64,000 nt of DNA from Dichetophora obliterata (GCA_963920525.1 OY986439.1:45854982-45918981); one strand, 5' to 3'. Positions 1-12,886 are shown, counted from the stretch's first letter. The notes: generated from the sequence alone by a model not told the origin. Program-made: numbers and translations.

Positions 1-1614
1 GGAAGGATAAAAAGCTAACAGTTTGTAAGAAACTGCTTTTAGTTTTGGGTAAAAGCTGCCATCAATGGTTTTCCAGAATTCTACAATATGCTGTTCATCG
101 ATCATTTCTATTTCGGTTCGGAGAATTATCAATTCAGATTGAATCTGGAATATATACTTCGTTACATCACATTTTAAAGGATTTTCAAATAAATTAAATA
201 ACAGCTGCATTTCTTCAAAGTCTTTAAGTCTCTTTTCAAAATTATTTATAAGGGTTTCTATTATGTCAATGTGTTCATTCTTTTGTTCGCTTGTAATATT
301 TTCAAAAAATGATGCTCTTGGGAAACTTGAATAATTTTCTTCTTGAATATTAGCTAAAAGTAAAAATAGTGTTGTTTTGAATTCAAAAATGCTATTGTAT
401 GAATTGTAAACAGTCTTATTTTTTCCTTGAAGCTGAAGGTTTAGCTTATTTACGAAATTGGTTATATCTGTTAAAAATGCAAAATCCAAATTAAAGCTAT
501 TGTCTTGTAAAGCATCTATTAAATGTTCAGTATTATCTATTTTTTCGATTTTCAAAAACTGCATTACTTTATCCCTTAGATCGTAAAGCCTGGAAAGGCA
601 ATCGCCACGACTGAGCCACCTTACTTCTGTGAACATTTTCAGGTCATAATGTTCGTCGTCGGTATTTTTAAGAAATTGAACAAATTTTCTATGGGTTAGA
701 GAATGATGTCCTCCTCTTATTGTGTTAATAATTTTCTCTGCTGTTTTCATGGCAGGAAATGTGCTCAAAAACTTTGAATCAAGTGCAACCTGGTGGATGA
801 TGCAATGAAGAGATGACATTTCGATCCCGTGCTTTATCAATTGACCCACAAATCCATCATTTCTACCAACCATAACGCTAGCACCATCTGTACACACTCC
901 AATTAATTTACTCATATCTAATTTGGAGAAAACGTTTTCATTTAGAATATCAAACAAAATTTTTCCCGTAACATTTCCATGTAATGTTTCCATGGAGATC
1001 ATTGATTCAAAAACTACGTAATCAGAACTTACACTTCGGATGCAAATTACTAATTGACACAGATCGTTAATATCAGTGCTCTCATCTAATGATATGGAAA
1101 AATATTTGCAGTTATTCACCGTTTTCAAAATTTCAAACTCAATAGAGTGAGCTACTTGTTCTATACGTCGAGCTATGGTTCTCGCGGACAAGGGAATGGA
1201 TTGAACAACATCAGTTTTATAATTTATTTTATTCAAAATATCAGTGCAAATGTTCTTAATAAAAGTTCCGTCAGTAAAAGGTCTGCCATGTTTTGCTATA
1301 TGAAGAGATATTATGGTTGACAATGTCACTTTAAGTTTCTTTTGGGTTTCCAGATGGTTCATTTAATTATCTGTTGCTTCCATATCAGAAAGCCATAACT
1401 TGAATTTTTGTAACACAGAATCTCTTTTTTCCCTAAAAATCCTATATTTTTCAACTCTATTCAATTTAGTTAATTCATTATGAGAATGTTCATAATGCCT
1501 TTTAAAAGCGTCTTCGCGTGGACTTTTGAATGCTGTGTAACAAATTAAGCATTGCATTTCATTAAAGGCATTCCTAAATAAGAAAAATTTTTCGCATATA
1601 TTTTCAGTTTCCAT
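1..1614 (-). pseudogene. hAT transposase relic (BED/GTF2IRD2-like), one in-frame stop, cut by window edge
   Basis: Reading leftward from ATG at 1614, one frame stays open to base 1 apart from a single TAA at 1365-1363, which is followed at once by ATG at 1362. The first 83 codons carry a CxxC...HxxxxH zinc-finger-like region (CLIC, then HYEHSH), as in BED-finger hAT proteins. Beyond the stop come the blocks of the hAT RNase-H-like transposase domain: PLSARTIARRIE, SLDESTD (first catalytic Asp), CTDGASVM (second Asp), LHCIIHQ and TEVRWLSRG, then an insertion-domain region with LNLQLQGKNK. The frame runs off the window, so the third catalytic residue (Glu) and the dimerisation tail cannot be seen. 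It is homologous to the transposase at 14895-16661, but the two have diverged. The family call rests on motif order and is secure. Whether the stop kills the gene or splits it into finger and core parts is unknown. Confidence 0.88.
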
Positions 1615-1780
1615 TTTGCGCACGATGTTCTCACTTCGGTGGCTCAAAGGCGAATAAACAAAATAACATATTTTGCGCTGTGTGGTTGAACGAAAGAGCG
1701 CAAAATACGAAAGAGCGTAAGCGTCTGTGTGAATTGGTTTTCCACAATTGTGGTATGGAGTGCCGATCTATGCACTAAAT

Positions 1781-3612
1781 CAGTGTCGGGCAGCTTTGTA
1801 CCTATACTTTCTCATCTTGAGTATGTATTAATGAGCGCTTTAAAGCTCACACTGAAAACAAAGTAGTGCTAAAGCGCTTTTTGGAGAAATCTTACTAGGC
1901 ATTATGGAATATTTTTTTTGCTCGGATTTGTAATGCGAAATTAAATAAATAGGAAGTGGAAGGAATGTCAAAAGGAAACATACCGACAGACGGATAATGT
2001 GAAATACAGATAAGCAGACGTAAATGTAAAAAGGCCTACTAATAGTAAATAATAAATATGTTCCTTATTGTGCTTATGTTAATTATTGTGTTTTGCCAAG
2101 ACTAAACTGACAGCGTAAGATGCTTTTATTAAACGTATTTGGAACTGATCACGATATGATATGATATGTGGACATGCCGCTTTTAAATAATTAATTAATT
2201 TCTCCATAGCAAGCCCCACAATTACCTTATATTGGCCATGCAAATTATCGTAATGCCTTGTTATGCATAGTTTTTTAATTTTACCTCTTTGTTGCAGCGC
2301 CATGCCATTATTTTCTAAAAATAAAAATTTTTTTCATACATACTTCCAAAAATTTTGCATACATACAATTTCATACAGTGTAATCTTACGTTATAGCTGT
2401 TTCGATGTGCAATAACAGCTTAAGTCATATTTCAAAGTTTCCAGAAATCTTGCTTCAAAGTTTTCAATCGCCATATATAATAAGTTATATGAAAGGTTCT
2501 TTTGTTTGGCTAAGATCATGCTAGAAGTTCTAGATTTTGTGTGTTCATAATGTACGTGAAACACAACTATACCAATAACTCAGTTCTGTCTTAAATCGAC
2601 TTAAGCTATTTTTGCTTATCGAAACAGATATAATATAATATATTCAAGGAACACGCAAGCGCAGATCATATCTGCTTGACATTCGCTTAAACACTGAAGC
2701 TTTGATCGTTCTGTAGGTGAGATAAATACAAGAATGATAGAATACAAAGATTGCGCCGAAGACAAGAAAATGAGTACAACAAAATTGTCGTTCTGCGCAT
2801 GTGCGTCATAATATCAATGCTGTTTTGGAGAGCGTTCACTTTTCATACGATTTCTACACAGAAATGAAAATTGCATACATTTTAGTTTGTATTATTAAAA
2901 TAAAAAAATTAAGAAGCAATTTATTGGAACGAGAAGAAGGTAAATTTATTAAGTACTCCTTTGCAAACATTATTTTTACTATTACTATTACGTAAGCAGC
3001 TTAGTCAAAAAAAAAAAAAAAATAAATAAAAAACCAACTTCGGTGAGCATTATTTTTCGACTTGAATTTTATAAAAATGTTCATTACGAGTTTAATTGAT
3101 GTAGTTTAAGCATTCCCAGATATTTTATTTCCATCAATTTACCTGTGAATTGAAAGGACAAATAAATGATAGTTCCAAGTTTATAAATAATGAAACAAAT
3201 TTTGTTAAGTTAATATATTTTTTGTATTTTTGTTTTCGTTTGTGTGCGTTTTCTACAATTTCTTGGTTTAATCTTTGTATTTATTGCAAACATCAGGTTT
3301 CTGAAAAATATTTGTTTGCTACTGTTACCACAATTAGCAGCTGCACACTTCCTTTTTTAAATTTTAAGTTAAAAACTCGCAAATATACTTCGATATACAT
3401 ATACACAATTAAATAAAACACAACCGATCTCAGTACGTTTCTCAAAGAAACAAAATATTGTGACGTAGTCAACTGCACAGCTGGTTGTCAAACTCGATTA
3501 GCAGAAGTGACGGACCTGCGCAAAGCGTAATCTCTTATTCTATCATTCTTGAGATAAATACATATTTTACTGCACAAACACAATCTCAAGTTTGCAAAGC
3601 TGCCCGACACTG
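1781..3612. mobile_element. Non-autonomous hAT element, 1.83 kb, 8-bp TSD
   Basis: The left end reads CAGTGTCGGGCAGCTTTG and the right end is its exact reverse complement (3595-3612), an 18-bp perfect terminal inverted repeat. Both ends are flanked by the 8-bp direct repeat CACTAAAT (1773-1780 and 3613-3620). An 8-bp duplication with a CAGTG start is typical of hAT. No transposase is visible inside. The interior is AT-rich, with a long A run near 3008 and a copy near 2718-2750 of sequence also found close to the right end. The ends resemble those of the element at 14695 (CAGTGTCGGC), so a transposase of that kind could have moved it. That link is inference. Confidence 0.88.
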
Positions 3613-3620
3613 CACTAAAT

Positions 3621-5682
3621 TTACGATAACTACGTAATTATATTTCAATCTAGCAAACAAAGCGACGTAACCTGCCTGCAGATTGAAAGCTTTTTAGAGA
3701 AGCCAAAATTTATATACGTATACATGGACAAAAAAAAGCTCTTAGCTCGAGAGCTAATTTTGAGCGTCACTGCTGTAAAACAAATTGATAAGAAAACAAA
3801 CATAGACCTTTTAATTTGCAGTAACGTATTATTAACTTACCAACAAAAAACTTTCTTATATATCCATTTATAAAAACAATTATAAATAAAAAAATGCACA
3901 AATAAATCCAAGCAGAAATTTCAATTTCAACAGCTGATTTGGTTTCGTTAGTTATTACAACGTAAGTAAGTATTTTTGAAAAAGCAACTATCGAATTATG
4001 CAGCTCAGATTGCAATATACTAGTGCCGTATACCATATGGTGGTCCGCGGGTCTGGACCCCACACAGAGCCATGGACTCATTACCAAATATCTCACGTTG
4101 CTGTTGATTCTAATATTAAGTTAAGCACGAAATAAAATATATATGTACTGCCAAAAATTCTTCTTTTTCTCAATAAAGCTATCAAAATTTGATTTAGTTC
4201 AGTGTTTAATTTTTCTAAATCGGTCAACAATTACTCGAGATATAGTGACATATGTAGTTTGCAAAAATTCGGTGTTGCTTAGATTCAATTCATCAAGCCC
4301 ATTTGTTTTTCCTATCTGCCGTTTTTCGACGTTTCAACAAAGTAAGGCTATGAAACGTAACCTTCGGCTTCACAAAACAGTAATGTAATCAGGTATTCAA
4401 AAGTAAACTTTTTTTAAGGTTATTATATTTTTAAGGAACCCTTCCCCCCCTCGCAACCAAAAGCTATCTTCACCACTGCATTGTTCATATATGTAAGAAT
4501 TACCAATCACTTTAAATTAAAGCTTTTAATAAACTTTTTGTATTATATAATAAATGTGTCAGCCCTAAGTTAGTAATTAAAAATTAATAAAGCTTTAATA
4601 AATATTAAAAACTTTAATGCTTTTTCAATAATAAGAAAAATTGTATTGAATTTATTACTTTAATATTCAAAAATTATGTTTCTAAAATAACATAATTTGT
4701 GAGGGGGCAACGGCAACTCTGCCCTACCCTCACTACGCCCATGATATCTGGAAAAATAATGTTCGCAATTTCCTTTTTTGCTTTAATCCTTAAATATCCT
4801 GAAAAATTACTAATGAATTTCTTAGCACAAAAAACAACAAAAGTATTCTTTGGGCATATTTATATGTCAGTTCAAAATTTAGCAACAAAAAATTAATCTA
4901 ACATTCTTATACAACAAACTTTTATATCCCAATTGTTTATTAACTATAAAGCAGTCTTTTTTAGAACTTACATTTTTTTTATCCTACCAAATGTGGGTCA
5001 TTAATTCTGACGTCTTATCTTCGCTATCGAACTCGTTTTATTTAAACTATTCTTACGCGATTGCAGCGTTAAATCCAGCTTACTTTTTTTTTTGTACACA
5101 TTATTATTGCATAATTTTCTGCAAACAAATTTCAAAGTTGTTATAAAAATAACTTTATATAAAAATAGCATTTAACTTCTTCAGAATCATTTAAAAATTC
5201 CCACAGAAGAAAAAAGTACCATACAACACACCTTTCCCAACGTCATTCATACTCATTTATTACACCTATTTAAGTAAGTTTACTTTAAGTAGATATTATT
5301 TGTACTTTTGATCAAACAATCCCAGCTTGCTGCTGTCATCAATTTTCCATATAATTATGCGGCCGTTTGAAGAAATGAACGATCATTTGTCGCAATTTTG
5401 TGACCAAGACTTCAGAAAATGACGTCAAAAATGTTGAATTGAACCGCAAAGTGTGACTCAGAAAAATTAAATTCACAGAGCTACTACAGCAAATAAAACC
5501 ATATCAAAAGACATTTTTTTATATTACATAAATTAAATGAGTGGTTGTCGTGCGACAGATACTCGTTTCAGATGTCAACAAATTAAATTTTATTTGCATA
5601 TCATTTTATTGTTGATAAAGTAGCTGAATAAAAAATAAAAATTAATTCATAAAAATAATAAATAATAAGTGCAGTGACAGTT
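3621..5682. other. AT-rich stretch, no gene seen
   Basis: Only short ORFs without motifs occur here. I see no repeat boundaries, splice-linked exons or RNA genes that I could defend. Confidence 0.5.
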
Positions 5683-5700
5683 GGTGGTGGTGGTGGTGGT
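5683..5700. repeat. (GGT)6 microsatellite
   Basis: Six uninterrupted GGT triplets, followed by a degenerate continuation (TGTTGGTTGT). Confidence 0.9.
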
Positions 5701-6186
5701 TGTTGGTTGTCAGCACGCTTTAAAAGAAAAACAAAAACCAACACACACACATGCACACTCTATGCTTAAAGTGTGTGCACACTATGTAGAAAATGTTTGT
5801 GTAATGAGATTAAAAGGCAAGATATGACAAAACATTAGATTATGTCATTAAAGGGGCACAACTAGTTGGGACGTAAAAGAAAAGGTCTTGTTTAGGATTT
5901 GTTTTTGCCCACATATTAAAATAATTGATAACAACTTTTTCTTACATAAAATGTATGTATTTGAAGAAAATTTTTTTAAGACAATAGCTGCGTTCCATTC
6001 GCTACAAAATAATCCAGATTATTTTTTTTACATGCAAACCAAAAACAAAAATAATAATCCTATAACAAATAGGTTTATTTTTGCTATCCATATATATAGC
6101 CTTTAAAAAATTTGAAACACAGGTGCCGCACCTTTATATTTTTATGAGCTCTCATTTAATTTTTTGAATTATTTGTTTGTTTGATT

Positions 6187-6476
6187 CAATGACTATTAGG
6201 TAGCATGACAGCTACCTTTTTTCTCACGAGGCGTGACCATAGAATGTTAAACAAAAGAAAACAAAGCAAACCGCGTGTGTCACACACATTGGACGCATTC
6301 AGCGGAGCCAACAATTGCACTTAAATTATTTATATAATTGCATAATTTGCATAATTTTTCTGACGTTTAGAGTAAAACACATTAAGAGAAAAACATCGTT
6401 CACTAAGGTATCGCTACCATAAAAGTTCACAACAGTTTTGAACGACACACGTTCTCATGGCACCTAATAGTTATTG
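6187..6476. repeat. Nested inverted-repeat element, about 290 bp
   Basis: The left arm begins CAATGACTATTAGGT. The right arm read in reverse complement begins CAATAACTATTAGGT. It lies inside the 5851-6948 unit and may be a separate small element or a subterminal arm of it. Confidence 0.4.
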
Positions 6477-6660
6477 TATCATGACTGTTTGTTTGAATTT
6501 AATTTTGACTGCAACGGTAGTGCCCTCTACGAATCGTTTTTCTTGCCGTTCCTTTGAGAAAATTTGTTATCGCGATTATATTAAGGCGAAAGGAACACAG
6601 CTATTTATTGGATTAACTAGTTGAATAGAAAAAAGGGAATCATTAGTTAATAAAATATTG

Positions 6661-6790
6661 CTCCTGATGAACGAAGGGATTTGAAAAATTTTGATTTTTA
6701 GATAAATGGCGGATATTGATATTCAAAGTTTTTTAGGCGACCAAAATTTCACTCATATTCTCGGCAAAAAAATCTATCGTTCATCAGGAG
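6661..6790. repeat. Inverted repeat, 14-bp perfect arms
   Basis: CTCCTGATGAACGA at 6661-6674 is perfectly complementary to 6777-6790. Weaker similarity continues inward. No target duplication was recognised. Confidence 0.5.
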
Positions 6791-6948
6791 GAAAATTATG
6801 TATAGAATAAGTGAGAGAAATTTCAAACTCATTGGTGAAGCCGTAATAAGGTTACATTGATAACCGACTTTGAATACTTTTTGAATATTCTACTTTTAGA
6901 AAATGAACACAAAATATTTTTTCCAAAATTCTAACTAGTTGTACCCCC

Positions 6949-8345
6949 TAAATTCGATTTTGAATGCAATACTATTAATTTCTTAAAGCACTTTAGGACA
7001 TCTTTTAGAAAAGCAAAATAAAGTGATGTCATTGAACATCAAGAAAATCCTTTAGCGATTACATTTTCCAACGGTTTAAACGTTTTTGACTGCTCTGATT
7101 ACAAATGCTGAATCCCTATTTTGCGTTAGCCATTTTTTCAACATCATGATAGGATTACACATAGAATTGTGTTAGATAGTAAAAACATAACTTTACGTAG
7201 AGAAAAATAAAGCACTCTATGCTTGAACAAAACAAAATTACTTTATTGTTTAAATTAAAAATAAAAAAATTATTTATTAATTATTAAAATTATTTATAAA
7301 TTATTCATATTTTTCGTTTATCGAGAACAATACTATATGTATAACTTGTTTTGTTCAATCAGGTAGCGATGAGTTTGATGTGGCTAAAGACTCTTATACA
7401 AACTTTAAAAAATAAGTTGTTTGCTTTGTGAACTTAAATCGATATCTTTTGATAGAAAAGATATGTAATAATTTTTTCATAAATTTTTTTTTTAAGTATA
7501 TAAAATATATTAAAAAAAATTTTGGGAAAATATATTAAATCAAAAAAATTAATATATTACCAATATTTTTATGTCAGAAACAGTTTTAAAATTTTTTGGG
7601 TAGAGCTGAAACATTTTTCATGAAAAATTAATGATAGCATTTTGCAATAATTTTTCTATTTTATCATTCTAAAAAATAGAAATTTTTTACTACACTTAAG
7701 CTTAATGCTAGATAAACTCATGAAGCAATAGGTAGCAACACCGACTACACCACAGCAGACTAGACAGCTGTTTTACTGATCACTACATAAACTCTTCAGT
7801 AGTCTTCTTTTGCTTCTGCAGTCCATTCACTTCTATAAGCCTATACGCACAACTTCTGTTTAGTCAAAATTAAAATATTTGTTTAAAAGAAAAAGTTTGA
7901 AAAAGTGGCTTCATTCATTTTGCGAAAATTTGTTATTGTGCTCTTTGTTTACTTCTTAATCACGACTTTATCTAGGCTCTAACAATTTGCTGGTGTAAAA
8001 CCATAAAAGACCTGAAGAAGGTTTTGGAATGAATTTATAAACATAAAGAACATTGTATGCGTTAACACAGTAACAAACTTGCTTTCTTAGTGTAGGCTCG
8101 AACCTTATTTATATGAAAAATAAGTGAAGACCTATTTTACTTTCTTTTTTATTTTTACTAGTTTTACCCGCCGTAGTTACTATAATTATAATGAGGCCAC
8201 GCCCATTTTTAGTAGAATTGCCGAGAGTAACCAAACGAAAAAAATTACCAAACTTAGATCTAATACGACTCGAACCGTTTGCAATATAATTTTTATTGAT
8301 TTGTGGGCAGTAAAAAGGGGTGTGACAACATTTTTTTTTTCTCTT
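6949..8345. other. AT-rich stretch, no gene seen
   Basis: No coding potential was recognised. Around 8190-8460 there are phrases such as CCACGCCCA and AGTGGGCGT, which also occur in the 41.6-41.9 and 44.4 kb repeats. Degenerate repeat sequence is therefore likely there. Confidence 0.4.
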
Positions 8346-8405
8346 TGACCATCTCGTAGCTCAATTTAGCTTTTCCCTGGCACGCTATGCTCTACGAGAT
8401 GGTCA
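8346..8405. repeat. Short hairpin, 14-bp perfect stem
   Basis: TGACCATCTCGTAG (8346-8359) pairs perfectly with 8392-8405 across a 32-bp loop. Its function is unknown. Confidence 0.6.
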
Positions 8406-11306
8406 TTTAGCTTTTACCTCCACGCTTATCCTCTGAAAAGTGGGCGTAAATATAAAGTAACCACGCCCACTTGTAGTACAGTTTTCTAAAGTAACCATAA
8501 AGACTAAACTATCCCATTCAAAGAGAGACTCCACCAGATATCAGCCCAGTTAAAACATTAGAACAGTGCAAAAAAACTGGATTCTCTTTTGGCGGATCTT
8601 TGTTACAATTTCCAAATGGAATTAGACAATGCCGAATGATAGTCAACTGCTTATTTTGCTTTTTCTTAAAAGTATCTAGTAATTAACTCTTTAAAAACAT
8701 TTTTCTTATTTTTTTAAAAAAAATCTTATTTTCTAATGCCTTAATTAAATATATTCAAAAACAACTAAATTAGCTTCAATTTATTTACTGTTTTTATATT
8801 ATCATATTTCATTTCGTAGAAATATTATGGTTTTTTCTATGGTGGGTTGTATGGGTGATAACCGTCTTCGCGGGCGGATTTCAAATTTATTCAATACTGC
8901 ATTTTCTTGGGTATGAATAAACATCTAGTTATACCAATTTTTATCTTATTATCTCTACTAATTCTTCTGCTAATGTACCCTTACCTGTTCTGCTGTAGGG
9001 TATATTAGGTGTCAACTTTAAGCCCATATTAAAACATATTTAATGGTATACATTTAAAACGCCGACATTCGTGTCACTTTTTTTTTGTCTCTTCTAACAG
9101 GATTTTTTTAAAAAAAGTCTAAGAAATTTGGAAAACTAAAATTGTTTTTACTTTCAAAACAAAAAAAAATACTGGACAATTTAAATAATTACAAAAAAAA
9201 ATAAAAGGGAGACCATAAAGTTACATGTGAATTGTTGAAGAAGAGTTTTATAACCATTCATGTTCTCCATTGCTTGTGAAGATTGTACTACTGGTGAGCG
9301 AGATATCTTAATTAATTACTCGGAGGACTCTCTCAAAGACCAGGTCTCAAATAAGACAAGGTCTGTCTAACCGCAGAATAAAAAATTTCGTGTCAAAAAC
9401 AACAATAGTGTAATATGATCACCCACTGTAGCTTCATTTTGTGGGCCAAAAAATTTGCAACAATTTTGTTGAAGTTCTATAGACTATGAGCTTGAAAACA
9501 TCGCTTATTTCAGCTAATCCAGAAAAATCCCTCAGATATTTGAAGTTTCTTTAAACAATCCCAAAATTATCGCACAGAGTAATTAATTTTAAATGCTTTA
9601 TTTGAGTTACAGTTGCATTGATGTAGATTCAGATAGAAGATATGTATCTCTGAATCAAGCAAAAAAACATTATTATTATTGGAAATAAATATTTTCGCTG
9701 TATAATTACTATTCTAAGCGGTCTAGTTAAAGTAGAATATGCATGCCTAAAATTCATTCAAGTCTAAGAAATTTTAAAAATCTATTTATAAATATTTGAA
9801 TTCCAGCGTTCAACAATCGGTCACACAAGCAATCTCTGATTTATATTCAGTTTATTTTAACATAACAATTGTTGAGTCAAAACATATCAAATACCGAAGT
9901 TGATAACAAATATTTTGTGTTGAGTGTGCTGTTTTGCGTTCATCGGCCTCCGCCAATTAACACAACTGATAACAACGAGAGCGCGCTCGTTATGGTGATA
10001 ATGAAGACTGAAACTTGGTGACTGGGTCAATGGCGCGCGTTGTACATTATTGTATCGCAGAAAGACTAACAGCTGATTTAGTTGGTTGTTGTTGTTAAAA
10101 CTACTTCCGTTATAATGACGTAGTATGACTTCATGACGTCTCGTAGGCTGCTCATCTCAGTCATAGTTTAGTTTTTTTTTCAAGTGCCCTTTTTAGTGTT
10201 TGTGAATCGGTCTCAATTTATGACCAGTTCACTCTATGGATGAAATTTTTATGAGTAGGTTTCTTGATTGAGAGTTGAATCATTTGGTCAGTTAACAATA
10301 ATTTGTCAAATAAACAGCAATCATAATTGAGTCGTAAAACGGGCAGATGATTAACTTTTTTCTTACTTGGACTTTAAACATTTTAAAACTAGTAAACAAG
10401 TGTAACCAATTTGTCGGAAGGAAGTGCGATTGACACACTTTTAGATAAAGATATATTGGGTAAAGATATATTTAGATTATATATATTGGGCTCGTCATGG
10501 GTTTCTTGTCTAAGACGTTATGTCACAGTATTATGACTCGAACGGAAAAAGCGTAATGCTTGGAGAGGAATCAAATATTATTGTGTTTCTTTTGTGGCTT
10601 TAGAAATTTTTAGTTGTCGAAAAATACCGTTTTTTTACCACTTTACTTTTGTTAAAGTTTAAATATTTTATTAAAATAAAAATTGGAGCGATGATATTGA
10701 TTGACACTGTAAATTTGTTATTTGATCTACTTGTTGTAGAATAATTAGCCTACTTGTTGTAGGTAGCTCGGTTGAAAAATGTTCAATGTTAACTAATATA
10801 TTCTTTCTTTTAATAAAATGTTTAAACCTCAAAATTAGTGAATTGTTAAAAATAAGGAATTGGTTTTATAAAAAAACCAATAATTTTGAGGACTATATTT
10901 CAAAGAGAGAGAAGTTCAAAGAGCAAAAAATGTGAAAAACGCTACTTAAAATTCATATGTCCACAATTTTTATTATTTTTAAGTACTTATTAATGTTATA
11001 GGTTCAAGCTCCAATAAATATAATATAATTTATTCAATTTTTTGTTTTTTTATATCAAATGACATGAATGTACTGTGGGATGGATACCGTTTGGGTACCT
11101 TTCTTTTCATCGTGACATTTGACGGCGCATTGACATTTCACATCACACTTTTATGCAAAAAAATAAATTTGACACTTTAAAAATCAACATATAACTGTCA
11201 AAAAACTCAAGGTGTTCATTTACATCCTTCTATAAAAAAATAAAGAACACCGCCCTGTTTTTGAACCTCTATATGAGAGCCTGCCCTTAATCGATCTACA
11301 AGACAT
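8406..11306. other. Non-coding stretch with few landmarks
   Basis: No gene was recognised. Landmarks are a GACC-AGGTC / GACAAGGTC motif pair near 9338-9365 and a less AT-rich island around 9950-10240 (annotated separately in part). Confidence 0.4.
10116..10162 (+). promoter_or_regulatory. Possible promoter: two CRE-like sites and an initiator
   Basis: TGACGTAG at 10116, TGACGTC at 10134 and TCAGTC (an arthropod-type initiator) at 10157-10162 lie within 47 bp, in sequence less AT-rich than its surroundings. Short motifs like these arise by chance and no exon could be tied to this site. Confidence 0.2.
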
Positions 11307-11308
11307 TA

Positions 11309-11569
11309 GGGGTATTCACGATTCAGTGCTCTTGCCAGTTGCAGTTGAGGACTTGAGGGCTTGTGCAATTTGGTTTTCGTGAACACCTACCAACACTATT
11401 TCAAAGCTGTCAAAATTTTTCAATGAAAACAAGTGCGCAACTACTCAAGTCCTAAAGTTTAAGGCAATGGTAGAAGAGTACTTGTGCAGATTTTTGACGT
11501 ACGTGTATTTTTTTTAAAGTGCACAAGTCCTTAACTGCACAGGCAAGTGCACTGAATCGTGAATACCCC
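11309..11569. mobile_element. MITE, 261 bp, long terminal inverted repeats, TA target
   Basis: GGGGTATTCACGATTCAGTG and one further base match perfectly between the two ends. Imperfect pairing continues to about 45 bp (GAGGACTTG against AAGGACTTG). TA flanks both ends (11307-11308 and 11570-11571). There is no coding capacity. The superfamily is uncertain: TA targets fit Tc1/mariner, and a 3-bp reading could fit PIF/Harbinger. Confidence 0.8.
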
Positions 11570-11571
11570 TA

Positions 11572-12886
11572 TTGATTATTAGTGAATTGAAGTTCACAGA
11601 GTCTTTGAAATCATAGAGTTTACTAAATTGCGCAATGTATTTGTATTAATATCTCGCCTTCAAATGCTCATAGGTCAAAGACTCCACCTAAACGTTATTT
11701 TGCCAGAGGCAATTATAATGCCTCTAAAATGATCAAGTTACCACATCATTGAACCTTTTATGGACTATGCCAATGCTGGACGCTATTAAATGCAGTTATA
11801 ATGCAATAACAATAGCAATAACGAAAAGCAATACAACAAAGTTAAGCACAAAGTGGTCGTCTGGAATGGAGTCTGCTCCGGGCTGGTCCAGCCTGAGCTG
11901 CCATCGTAAGACTTGATATTGAGCGCAACAGGTGTTTCTTGTGCTGCAATAACAACAGCAGCAACAATTGCCACATAGTTACTACTGAATGGTGGCAACA
12001 AGAACCATAACAACAGCAAAAAAAACAAACAACTACACCAGAGATCATGCATATGAGCAAAAATGTCAATCATGCAAAAATTATTATGACTTTTATTACT
12101 ATTTGTTATTGTCGCTTTTTTCTTTTCTGTTTTTGTTCTTGTTATAGTATTTCATAATATTAATACACCGCAATACTCTATATGTTGCTGCTATTTTATT
12201 TTTGGTTTCAGATTTTAATGAGTTTTTGCTCAAGTGCAACGGCATCGTATAGACGCTGTCGCTTGACTGGTCAGCAGCGTGACTTTCCAGGTGGTGCGAG
12301 GCGTTGAGGGTCTCCGGCACTAGTTGCACTCGTCATTGGAAATGCAATTTAAGAATCTTCTGCGGCATAAGAACTATTACCAGTGACCATGTCGATCGTT
12401 TGGTTCTCATTGAAATTTGCGATCGGATTCCAATTTCAAACTACAGGGGCGTTTTTTTTATAGAAAAACAATTTTGCGATGCAACAACTATTTATACATT
12501 TTTGTTTAAATACTATGCTATTCTGCACAATATTTAGTTGAATTATCTTCGTCTAATTAATAATATTCGATATTATAATTAAAGTGTTTTTATAGTTGAA
12601 AATAAAGTTTCTATATGAAGGCTTCATCACTAAAATATTTTTGTAATATTGTGATCAGCGTTGAATCTAATATTATTTGTTTTACATCTTAAAATTTTTA
12701 TTAAAACATAAAATGTCTTGTAAAGTTCACATGTCGTTTACATCTTGCATTCATATCATATTTAAGAAAGATTCACTTACTTTGTAAAAAATTGTCGCAA
12801 ATACAGCATAAAATACGAATGATGCAGGGACTTCTAAAAACTGCTTCAAAAAGTGGTTCGACGAAAGGCGTATCTAATTATGATTA
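11572..12886. other. Non-repeat stretch with CAA/CAG runs
   Basis: 11800-12060 is rich in AACAAC and CAGCAG triplets. 12230-12440 is the least AT-rich part and could hold a host regulatory or untranslated segment. ORFs here on the minus strand are low-complexity and lack domains. No exon structure could be supported. Confidence 0.3.

Larger units (their letters stand above)
5851..6948. mobile_element. Putative TIR element with TA target site, about 1.1 kb
   Basis: The left end after a TA reads AAGGGGCACAACTAGTT. The right end, reverse-complemented from a TA at 6949-6950, reads GGGGGTACAACTAGTT. The inverted repeats share about 14 of 16 positions. No transposase is visible, and the interior holds two further inverted-repeat pairs. 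A Tc1/mariner-like or other TA-targeting non-autonomous element is the best guess. The target site is too short to be decisive. Confidence 0.5.

Noticed and set aside
1648..1780. Right terminal repeat of the transposase relic at 1-1614
   Set aside because: GTGCCGATCTATGCACT is only vaguely like the expected CCGACACTG end and has no partner in the window.
10237..10252. ATGGATGAAATTTTTATGA then GTAGGT as another alternative first exon of the host gene
   Set aside because: The phase would also fit, but the donor is weak, the distance exceeds 50 kb through many insertions, and nothing else supports it.
11786..12073. Two overlapping minus-strand ORFs rich in Leu, Cys and Phe
   Set aside because: They are translations of AACAAC/CAGCAG triplet runs in the opposite strand, with no domain or splice context.
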